From NCBI GenBank assembly GCA_903903935.1, contig CAIVAX010000379.1:1-5410 (forward strand): a DNA stretch of 5,410 bases. The letters run 5' to 3'. The notes below the pieces were generated by a model that was not told the DNA's origin, searched no databases, and worked only from the letters and a program-made list of their open reading frames with translations. Source of the DNA: an uncultured Hyphomicrobiales bacterium (GTDB taxonomy: Bacteria; Pseudomonadota; Alphaproteobacteria; Rhizobiales; Beijerinckiaceae). The translations under genes were made by a program, and so were the position numbers. Positions 1 to 4,919 of the stretch are shown here, piece by piece (position 1 is the first letter of the stretch; each line of letters starts with the position of its first letter).

Positions 1-1417
1 CGGCCGCCGGGCTCTCGACCACCACGACAAGCTCAGGCTTGTTAGATGAGGCGCGCACCAAGCCCCAAGTTCCATCGCCAACCGTCACCCGCACGCCATT
101 GACGGTGACCACCGAGGTGATGGCCTGACCAATGAGCTTTTCGCCCTTTTTATGCATGGCCTGAATGGTGGCGGTGATCTGATCGACAATGCCGTATTTC
201 ACCTCATCGCCACAATGGGGCGACATGGTCGGTGATCCCCACGTATGGGGTAGATCGGCGTAAAGATCAGCCATGGTTTTTTGCGGATTGCGATCGAGCA
301 TTTCCAGCACATAAATGGCGGTCAGCAAGCCATCATCATAGCCCCGTCCAATGGGAGCATTAAAAAAGAAATGGCCGGATTTCTCAAACCCCGCCAAAGC
401 GCCCAACTCCGAGACACGGCGCTTGATATAGGAATGGCCGGTCTTCCAATAATCGGCTTTGACGCCCTGTGCCTGCAACATGGGATCAGAGGCAAACAGG
501 CCGGTCGATTTCACATCGACCACAAAGGTTGCGCCCTGATGCAAGCGCGAGAGATCACGCGCCAGCATGACACCAATTTTATCGGCAAAAATCTCTTCGC
601 CATGATTGTCCACAACGCCGCAGCGATCGCCATCACCATCAAAGCCAAGCCCGACATCGGCGCCATGCGCCCGCACGGCATCGGCCATGGCATGCAGCAT
701 TTTCAAATCTTCGGGATTGGGATTATAGCGCGGGAAATTATAGTCTGGCTCAACATCCAACGGGATCACCTGACAGCCCAAAGCCTCCAGCATGCCCGGC
801 GCAAAGGCTCCCGCTGTGCCATTGCCACAGGCCGCAACAACTTTGAGTTTGCGCGTGAGTTTGGGGCGATCGAGCAGATCGGCAATATAGCGATCGGCAA
901 AGCCTTCAACAAAGCGATAAGACCCACCATCGGCATAGCGAAAGCGCCCTTCAAGGACGATATCACGCAAACGGCCCATTTCATCCGGGCCAAAGGTGAC
1001 GGGGCGCTGTGCCCCCATTTTCACACCTGTCCAGCCATTGTCATTATGCGAGGCGGTGACCATGGCCACGGCGGGCGTATCAAGCGCGAATTGCGCATAA
1101 TAGGCCTTGGGCGACAGGGCGAGGCCAATGTCATGCACTTTCACGCCGCCCGCCATCAGGCCAGTGATCAGCGCATATTTGATTGAAGAGGAATAAGAGC
1201 GATAATCATGGCCGGTGGAGAGTTCGGGCTTCACGCCCATTTCATGCAGCAAAGTCGCCAAACCTAGGCCCAAGGCTTGTACGCCCATGAGATTGATTTC
1301 TGAGCCAAACAGCCATCTGGCATCATATTCGCGAAAGCCGGTTGCTTTGACCAGCGGGCCTGACTCATAGGCATACGTATTGGGCTGCAAGATCTGGGCA
1401 GGCTTAGGATAGGACAT
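1..1417 (-). CDS. Phosphomannomutase/phosphoglucomutase (alpha-D-phosphohexomutase), C-terminus cut by window edge
   Basis: This cytoplasmic enzyme interconverts the 1- and 6-phosphates of mannose or glucose, feeding GDP-mannose and other sugar nucleotides for exopolysaccharide, LPS or glycan synthesis. The 472 codons present show all four family signatures in order. The phosphoserine loop is TASHN (121-125, Ser123 as phosphate carrier). The metal loop is DGDGDR (260-265). The sugar-specificity loop is GFEKSGH (343-349). The phosphate-binding loop begins at Arg455 (RASSNKP). The N-terminal TGFREYDAR stretch (26-34) resembles rhizobial members of COG1109. Family members run to roughly 500 residues, so I infer that only a short C-terminal piece is missing. 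The ATG at 1415-1417 gives the usual N-terminus; a weak GAG lies upstream. The gene is transcribed divergently from tonB. Related genes are called manB, algC or noeK, and sequence alone cannot fix substrate preference (Man versus Glc), so no symbol is given. Confidence 0.95.
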   Translation of the reverse strand, partial: MSYPKPAQILQPNTYAYESGPLVKATGFREYDARWLFGSEINLMGVQALGLGLATLLHEMGVKPELSTGHDYRSYSSSIKYALITGLMAGGVKVHDIGLALSPKAYYAQFALDTPAVAMVTASHNDNGWTGVKMGAQRPVTFGPDEMGRLRDIVLEGRFRYADGGSYRFVEGFADRYIADLLDRPKLTRKLKVVAACGNGTAGAFAPGMLEALGCQVIPLDVEPDYNFPRYNPNPEDLKMLHAMADAVRAHGADVGLGFDGDGDRCGVVDNHGEEIFADKIGVMLARDLSRLHQGATFVVDVKSTGLFASDPMLQAQGVKADYWKTGHSYIKRRVSELGALAGFEKSGHFFFNAPIGRGYDDGLLTAIYVLEMLDRNPQKTMADLYADLPHTWGSPTMSPHCGDEVKYGIVDQITATIQAMHKKGEKLIGQAITSVVTVNGVRVTVGDGTWGLVRASSNKPELVVVVESPAA

Positions 1418-1464
1418 GATCGGATCTCAAATCAGAGAAGCAAAACGATAGATAAAGCTTCATA

Positions 1465-1515
1465 ACCGTTTTACCATTACGAGATGTTAACGGCAAAACA
1501 GGACGGTTTTAGCAT
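1465..1515. repeat. Direct repeat pair (ACSGTTTTASCAT) in the mutase/tonB divergent spacer
   Basis: Two 13-bp copies, ACCGTTTTACCAT (1465-1477) and ACGGTTTTAGCAT (1503-1515), match at 11 of 13 positions. Their starts are 38 bp apart. The left copy lies 48-60 bp upstream of the mutase start. The right copy covers the place where the -35 element of the tonB promoter should be. This arrangement would suit binding by a regulator acting on one or both divergent genes. No known Fur, Irr or RirA consensus is recognised, and the regulator is unknown. Confidence 0.45.
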
Positions 1516-1525
1516 GAGCCTGAGA

Positions 1526-1531
1526 TATAAT
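1526..1531 (+). promoter_or_regulatory. Candidate -10 box for tonB
   Basis: A perfect TATAAT lies 35 bp upstream of the tonB start codon. There is no recognisable TTGAC-like -35 element at 16-18 bp upstream, where ACGGTT (1503-1508) is found instead. That hexamer is part of a repeated 13-bp element, so activator dependence is plausible but inferred. A chance AT-rich match cannot be excluded. Confidence 0.45.
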
Positions 1532-1566
1532 CTGCTATTGCCTTAGCTTCGTCCCGAAATGGCCCG

Positions 1567-2688
1567 ATGAACTTGGCTGATCTCAATTTGGCTGACCACA
1601 CACAGAGCGGCAAATTACCCAGAGCAGAGGCTGCAGCGTTGACGGCAGCCCCTGTCGTGCAAGCGCCAGCTCATGCCCGCTCTGTAGAGAGCATTCTTGC
1701 CCCGCAAAGCCGGCTCGCGGAGGGTTTTGACGTCACCTTCATCCTGATCCTGCTCAGCCTTCTCGGGCATGTGATTTTAGGCGGAGGGGTGGATTATTTT
1801 GAGCAATCAAAGGCGCGTCGTCTCAACCCCGCACCCGAGGCGATTTCGGTTGAATTGGTTGAAGACAAGCCCCCAATTGAAGAGCCAAGCCCACCACCAA
1901 GGACCGCTGAGCAAATTAGCCCTGCCGCACAGCAGCCACTACAAGCCGAGCCGGCACCACAGGCGCCCGACTCCATTGTAAAGCCTGAGCCACAGGCACA
2001 ATTAGCGCAGGCCCCCAATGCGCTGGCGCAAGATGAGCCCAAAACTTCTGATGCTCCGCCATCGCAAGAGGCGTTGAAGGCGCCAGAGCCAGAGATCAGC
2101 GTGCCGCAAGAGCCGCGCCCTGTTCCAACTCAAGCACCCGTTCCGCTTGCTGAGCAATCTCCCGTGGTTGAGCCCGCGCCCATGGTTGAGCCTGCACTTG
2201 TGGCGAAGCCTGCACCTGAGGTTGAGCCAGCAAAAAAGCCACAGGCTGCGCCGCGCAGACCGACCCTACCGCCCTCTTTGGCGCGCCCCCTGCCCGATGC
2301 CCCCGAAGTGCAATTTCTGCCAGGCGCCTTTCGCGTGATTGCCACCGATCAGGAGCCGGGCCTCAGCGCCCGCGACAATGAGACTTATAAAGCCTTGGTG
2401 TTTGAGCGTCTCATCGCGGCCAAACTCTATCCAGCCGCAGCGCGGCAAAGACGCGCCAAAGGCATTGCTCTGATCAATTTCATGCTCGATTCAGCTGAGC
2501 AAGTGGCGGGGGTTAGTCTGATCCGCTCGAGCGGCGATGGCGATCTTGATCGCGAGGCGCTGGCCATGGTCAAACGTGCCGCGCCCTATCCGCCCCCGCC
2601 CTCAGGTGCGGTGCGCTTATTCTCGCCCTTGATCGAATTTGGCAGTGAGGATCAGGAGCCCAGTGTTAACCCAAGCGCGAGGCCGTGA
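1567..2688 (+). CDS. tonB: TonB-family energy transducer
   Basis: TonB couples the inner-membrane proton motive force, harvested by ExbB-ExbD, to outer-membrane receptors that import siderophores, heme, cobalamin or other ligands. The 373 residues show the usual order. A cytoplasmic N-terminus (1-54) is unusually long compared with the very short one of E. coli TonB. One hydrophobic helix spans about 55-74 (FDVTFILILLSLLGHVI). The sequence ISVELVED follows at 93-100. A Pro/Glu/Ala/Lys-rich periplasmic spacer covers about 101-245. A C-terminal TonB domain covers about 272-358, with KLYP (286-289), the RRAKG segment (295-299), and SGDGDLDREAL (322-332) followed by PYPPPP (340-345). An in-frame stop at 1528-1530 rules out a much longer form, and 1567 is the only in-frame ATG near it, though its ribosome site is poor. 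No exbB or exbD is in view. The 3' end overlaps the convergent DUF2478 gene by 37 bp. Confidence 0.9.
   Translation: MNLADLNLADHTQSGKLPRAEAAALTAAPVVQAPAHARSVESILAPQSRLAEGFDVTFILILLSLLGHVILGGGVDYFEQSKARRLNPAPEAISVELVEDKPPIEEPSPPPRTAEQISPAAQQPLQAEPAPQAPDSIVKPEPQAQLAQAPNALAQDEPKTSDAPPSQEALKAPEPEISVPQEPRPVPTQAPVPLAEQSPVVEPAPMVEPALVAKPAPEVEPAKKPQAAPRRPTLPPSLARPLPDAPEVQFLPGAFRVIATDQEPGLSARDNETYKALVFERLIAAKLYPAAARQRRAKGIALINFMLDSAEQVAGVSLIRSSGDGDLDREALAMVKRAAPYPPPPSGAVRLFSPLIEFGSEDQEPSVNPSARP
2167..2238 (+). repeat. Four 18-bp imperfect units in the TonB spacer
   Basis: Four consecutive six-codon units encode VEPAPM, VEPALV, AKPAPE and VEPAKK (residues 201-224). They are degenerate at the DNA level. 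This is the Glu-Pro/Lys-Pro type of repeat expected in a TonB spacer, which adopts an extended, rigid form crossing the periplasm. Unit-number changes here would change reach without breaking the reading frame. Confidence 0.7.
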
Positions 2689-3188
2689 GCGCGGCACCAG
2701 TCTTCTATCTGATCGAGGTTGTGCACTTCGCAGGCCTCCTCTGCGACAAAGCGATGCCAATCGGTCAGATTACGCGAGGGCACGCCCACCAAAACCGGAT
2801 AACCGGCCAAGAGTGCTGTTGCGATCGCATTGCGCAGCCCCTCACCTTCAACTTCGGTCTTGCCAAATTTATTGATGATCAACAGATCACAGCCTTTATC
2901 GAGCGAGGCGAGAATATTGGCCTCGACCCGCGCAAAGGCATCGCGATCAAGCCGGCAACCCGAGGCGGCTTGGCCGCGATCTTCTGAAATACGAGTGATG
3001 TGACCGCTGGCGAGATCCTCCAGCTCCATATCACAATGTCGGCGATCGGGGCGCGCCCGATCATGCTGCAAAGTGCCCCCTAGATTAACGCCAACCGCGC
3101 GAAGGTTCTTGATCAGTGTAAGCAGGATAGACTGAGCCTGCGCCCCATCCTCATAGACCAGAGCGCAGATTGGTTTGCTGTCATCCAT
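2652..3188 (-). CDS. DUF2478 family protein
   Basis: I recognise this 178-residue protein as a DUF2478 member from three parts. The N-terminus CALVYEDGAQAQ (8-19) leads into a helix and then GVNLGGTLQ (33-41). The middle has DMELEDLASG (53-62) and a GCRLD (77-81) segment. The hallmark is INKFGKTEVEGEGLR (105-119). The fold appears to be a Rossmann-like alpha/beta arrangement resembling small NTPases, but no Walker A (GxxxxGK[ST]) motif is visible, so nucleotide binding is not supported. The family has no settled function; I recall members near molybdenum-transport genes, but none are in view here. It is soluble, with no signal peptide or membrane helix. I chose the ATG at 3188 over the GTG at 3197 because AGGTG sits six bases before the ATG and the GTG is part of that site. 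Its last 12 codons lie opposite the end of tonB. Confidence 0.85.
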   Translation of the reverse strand: MDDSKPICALVYEDGAQAQSILLTLIKNLRAVGVNLGGTLQHDRARPDRRHCDMELEDLASGHITRISEDRGQAASGCRLDRDAFARVEANILASLDKGCDLLIINKFGKTEVEGEGLRNAIATALLAGYPVLVGVPSRNLTDWHRFVAEEACEVHNLDQIEDWCRAHGLALGLTLGS

Positions 3189-3194
3189 ATGCGA

Positions 3195-3199
3195 CACCT
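3195..3199 (-). promoter_or_regulatory. Ribosome binding site deciding the DUF2478 start
   Basis: On the minus strand AGGTG is followed by six bases (TCGCAT) and then ATG at 3188. An alternative GTG start at 3197 would use bases inside this site, has an in-frame TAG directly before it, and would have the preceding hairpin where its own ribosome site should be. The ATG start is therefore preferred. Confidence 0.6.
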
Positions 3200-3204
3200 A
3201 AAGC

Positions 3205-3233
3205 AAGCCAGACGGCGCAAGGCCGTCTGACTT
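3205..3233 (-). terminator. Hairpin between DUF1993 and DUF2478 genes (terminator or attenuator candidate)
   Basis: A perfect 8-bp inverted repeat, CAGACGGC and GCCGTCTG, flanks a 5-base loop (3209-3229). In minus-strand RNA the stem extends to 12 pairs through a U-G wobble and an AAG/CUU end; plus-strand RNA would have an A/C mismatch there. The stem starts 11 bases after the DUF1993 stop codon. The trailing sequence GCTTTAGG is only weakly U-rich, so it may be a leaky terminator, or an mRNA-stabilising or processing structure. Only 16 bases separate it from the DUF2478 ATG. Confidence 0.6.
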
Positions 3234-3244
3234 GAAATTGCTGA

Positions 3245-3760
3245 TTACAAAGTCACAGGTGTGCCGATGAAATCGCGTTTGCCAATTTCAATGCCGCAAT
3301 GACGCAAAATTCCATAAGCGGTGGACATATGGAAATAGAAATTGGGCAGAGCAAAGCCGATCAGATAGGCCCCCCCTTTGAAATGACGCTCGCCCGAGGG
3401 GAATTTCAGTACAACATCGACATCTTCCTTGCCGTTGACTTGCTCGGGCTTGATCGATTTGACGAAGGTGATCGCCTGCTGCACACGCGCATGCAATTCA
3501 GCAAAGCTGGTTTCATTGCCGGGGAAGTTTGGCAATTCAACACCGGCCAGACGACCAACGCCGCTCACCGCATGATCGGTCACCGCGCGCACCTGACGCA
3601 CCAATGGGAACATGTCGGGATAGAGCCGCATGTTGAGCAAAAAGGCTGGATCAATCTTCTTGGCTTCGGCCTGTGCCGCTGCCTTTTCTAGAACGCCCGC
3701 CATGCTGGTGAGGAATTGCACAAAGATGGGTGCGGAAATTGTATAGAGTGACGTGGTCAT
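3245..3760 (-). CDS. DUF1993 family protein (DinB/YfiT-like four-helix fold)
   Basis: This 171-residue soluble protein matches the DUF1993 family along its whole length. It opens with a helix containing PIFVQFLTSMAGVLEKA (11-27). Then come RLYPDMFPLVRQV (45-57), TDHAV (61-65) and KFPSGERHFKGG (119-130). The diagnostic C-terminal segment is LPNFYFHMSTAYGILRHCG (138-156), followed by IGKRDFIG. The family is grouped with DinB-like proteins, many of which bind a metal through three histidines. His63, His144 and His154 are the obvious candidates here, but the classic HxxxH pair is absent, so a metal site is only inferred. No substrate or pathway is known. The start is firm: AAGGGAG (3764-3770) lies three bases before the ATG. 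Between it and the upstream aldolase gene lie 140 bp containing a dyad and tandem repeats, so it may have its own promoter; downstream it could read through a hairpin into the DUF2478 gene. Confidence 0.88.
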   Translation of the reverse strand: MTTSLYTISAPIFVQFLTSMAGVLEKAAAQAEAKKIDPAFLLNMRLYPDMFPLVRQVRAVTDHAVSGVGRLAGVELPNFPGNETSFAELHARVQQAITFVKSIKPEQVNGKEDVDVVLKFPSGERHFKGGAYLIGFALPNFYFHMSTAYGILRHCGIEIGKRDFIGTPVTL

Positions 3761-3798
3761 AGGCTCCCTTTCTTTCTAAAAAACATTCGTTCAATCGA

Positions 3799-3836
3799 CC
3801 CTTGCAAGAGCCATGATTGGCTCAGCTGCGCAAGGG
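3799..3836. promoter_or_regulatory. Nested inverted repeat between aldolase and DUF1993 genes
   Basis: An outer pair, CCCTTGC (3799-3805) and GCAAGGG (3830-3836), encloses an inner pair, GAGCC (3808-3812) and GGCTC (3819-3823), around a six-base loop. The arms are separated by unpaired bases of unequal length (2 and 6). On the minus strand a GTTTTTTAG run follows about 15 bases after the structure, too far for a textbook terminator. It could be a degraded terminator of the aldolase gene, a leader structure of the DUF1993 gene, or an operator. I found no convincing promoter around it. Confidence 0.35.
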
Positions 3837-3844
3837 ATGTCTGG

Positions 3845-3910
3845 CTTTTTACATGCCAACTTATTTTCACTTGCCACTTATTTTTACATGCCACTTATTT
3901 TTACATGCCA
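3845..3910. repeat. 17-bp tandem repeat spanning the aldolase stop codon
   Basis: On the plus strand the unit CTTATTTTTACATGCCA occurs twice without mismatch (3877-3893 and 3894-3910). A third copy with two substitutions, CTTATTTTCACTTGCCA, lies at 3860-3876. A shortened copy, CTTTTTACATGCCA, lies at 3845-3858. On the minus strand each unit reads TGGCATGTAAAAATAAG or close to it, and the first unit supplies the final Gly-Met-stop of the aldolase. The array therefore looks like repeated duplication of the gene's terminal sequence. It is AT-rich against its surroundings. Confidence 0.85.
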
Positions 3911-4716
3911 ACCCGGCGCTTCCATAAATCCCAAGCGCGCGAGGCAGAGGTGATATTGACCGCATCGGCCTTGACGCCCTCCTCTTGATCCAGAGCGGCA
4001 ATGAGGCCGCCACCAGCCAGCGCATGGGTTTGCAATTGCAGGCGGGCATTGACCTCTGTGTAAACAGCCCGGAAGACAGCAATGGACAGGCTGGGACCGG
4101 TGGCAACGCTGCCATGAGCGCGCATCAACGCAATGGGATTTTGTCCCAGAATCCGCGCCAATTCAGCGCCCTTTTGATGATTGCCCACGAGCATATCGGT
4201 GGCTCCGAATTTGTCGTGAATGTTAAAGATAGGCGCACCGCCCGCCAAAAAGGCGGCATTGTGATACATGGCCCGCATGGGCACGCCTGTCAGTCCAAAG
4301 GGAATGACGGAGGGCGAATGGCTGTGGACGACAGAATTGACATCGGCGCGCTGCTTATAGATTTCGCCATGAATGAAGCGCTCGAGAAAGCCGGAGCGCC
4401 CTCTGGCTTCGCAGGCCTCGCAATCGAGATCAAATTCCATAATGTCATCGGCGCTCACCAGAGCAGGCGCCAGAGAGCGGGACATTAAAAACCGATCCGG
4501 CCGGGCAGGATGACGCATGCTGACATGGCCAAAGGCATCAACCACGCCTTGATCGGCCAGAATGCGGCTGGCGGCGGCCAGATCTTCCAGAATGGCGCGA
4601 TCAACAGGGCCGGCTGAGGCGGGAACCGGGCGACTACTGTAGCCCATATCGGCTGGGGACAGGGCCATAAATCCATTGGCCGAAATCTGATGGCAGGCGC
4701 ATTGAACCAATCGCAT
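3901..4716 (-). CDS. Class II aldolase/adducin-family protein
   Basis: Members of this zinc-dependent fold carry out retro-aldol cleavage, epimerisation or decarboxylation of small, often phosphorylated, sugar-like substrates. The 271 residues have the family core. AFGHVSMR (61-68) and SRSLAP (79-84) come first. Glu112 and His116 lie in LERFIHGEIY. The metal pair is His131 and His133 in VHSHSP, and the third ligand is His201 in MRAHGSV. The spacing from Glu112 to His131/His133 equals that from Glu73 to His92/His94 of E. coli fuculose-phosphate aldolase, so the active site appears intact. Substrate cannot be assigned. The N-terminus carries about 20 residues (MRLVQCACHQISANGF) ahead of the usual start region. 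An excellent ribosome site supports this longer form, although Met17 is a fallback. The stop codon lies inside a 17-bp tandem repeat. It is divergent from an ABC transporter binding-protein gene, which may supply its substrate (inference). Confidence 0.9.
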   Translation of the reverse strand: MRLVQCACHQISANGFMALSPADMGYSSRPVPASAGPVDRAILEDLAAASRILADQGVVDAFGHVSMRHPARPDRFLMSRSLAPALVSADDIMEFDLDCEACEARGRSGFLERFIHGEIYKQRADVNSVVHSHSPSVIPFGLTGVPMRAMYHNAAFLAGGAPIFNIHDKFGATDMLVGNHQKGAELARILGQNPIALMRAHGSVATGPSLSIAVFRAVYTEVNARLQLQTHALAGGGLIAALDQEEGVKADAVNITSASRAWDLWKRRVGM

Positions 4717-4720
4717 TTAT

Positions 4721-4726
4721 TCCTCC
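4721..4726 (-). promoter_or_regulatory. Ribosome binding site fixing the aldolase start
   Basis: GGAGGA on the minus strand stands four bases before the ATG at 4716. It is the strongest such site for this gene and favours the start that adds the unusual Cys-containing N-terminal stretch. The internal ATG codons at residues 17 and 24 have no comparable site. Confidence 0.75.
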
Positions 4727-4740
4727 AGCCAGACAGGCCT

Positions 4741-4893
4741 CACTATAGTGATCGCGTTTGAAACGTCTCACGCCCTTAGGATCGGATGGCGACGATCCAG
4801 CAGGCTATCTGGGCCCAGTGGTAGCAGCCTGCGCTATAAATTCAATAGTGGGGCCGATTGGACTGGGCTAGCCAAATAATGCTAGTCTGCCCA
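4741..4893. promoter_or_regulatory. Dyad-rich divergent control region (aldolase / ABC binding protein)
   Basis: The 203-bp spacer holds four symmetric elements. The first is the perfect palindrome CACTATAGTG (4741-4750). The second is GGATCG with CGATCC separated by eight bases (4779-4798). The third has outer arms GCAGGC (4800-4805) and GCCTGC (4827-4832) around the perfect palindrome CTGGGCCCAG (4809-4818). The fourth is TGGGCTAGC (4864-4872) matched by GCTA (4881-4884) plus GCCCA (4889-4893). Such sites often bind dimeric repressors or activators. No regulator gene is in the window, so the binding protein is unknown. Confidence 0.45.
4835..4840 (+). promoter_or_regulatory. Weak -10 candidate for the ABC binding-protein gene
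   Basis: TATAAA matches the -10 consensus at five of six positions and lies about 80 bp before the start codon. No good -35 hexamer stands at 16-18 bp upstream, where the CTGGGCCCAG palindrome sits instead. An alternative, TTGGAC (4858-4863) with GCTAGT (4881-4886) at 17-bp spacing, has a fair -35 but a poor -10. Neither can be chosen from sequence. Confidence 0.25.
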
Positions 4894-4919
4894 CTAGAAA
4901 TGAACGGGCGGAGGCCATA

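Noticed and set aside
281..1186. A 301-codon open frame on the plus strand opposite the mutase gene
   Set aside because: It lies wholly antisense to a gene with all four phosphohexomutase motifs. Its composition (many His, Ile, Arg, Gly) is that of a mirror frame, and no domain is recognisable.
2043..2300. The Pro-rich stretch of TonB as a separate low-complexity or collagen-like protein
   Set aside because: It is in frame between the membrane helix and the TonB domain, and is the normal periplasmic spacer of this family.
2685..2987. A plus-strand frame starting at the end of tonB and running opposite the DUF2478 gene
   Set aside because: The ATG-like start coincides with the tonB stop region (GTGAGC), but the protein is antisense to a recognised family and shows no motifs of its own.
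3845..3910. The tandem repeats as a CRISPR array or plasmid origin iterons
   Set aside because: There are no spacers between units, so it is not a CRISPR. No replication initiator or DnaA box is nearby, so an origin is not supported.
3867..4115. An 82-codon minus-strand frame overlapping the aldolase end, which translates the tandem repeats
   Set aside because: It is out of frame with the aldolase, has no ribosome site, and exists only because the repeat array lacks a stop in that frame.
3985..4488. A 167-codon plus-strand frame opposite the aldolase gene
   Set aside because: The minus-strand frame has the metal ligands and a strong ribosome site. The plus-strand frame shows no family features and is explained by codon bias on the other strand.
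4739..4748. CTCACTATAG resembles the end of the phage T7 promoter
   Set aside because: Only ten bases match. The upstream part of the T7 promoter is absent, and the match is explained by the local palindrome CACTATAGTG.
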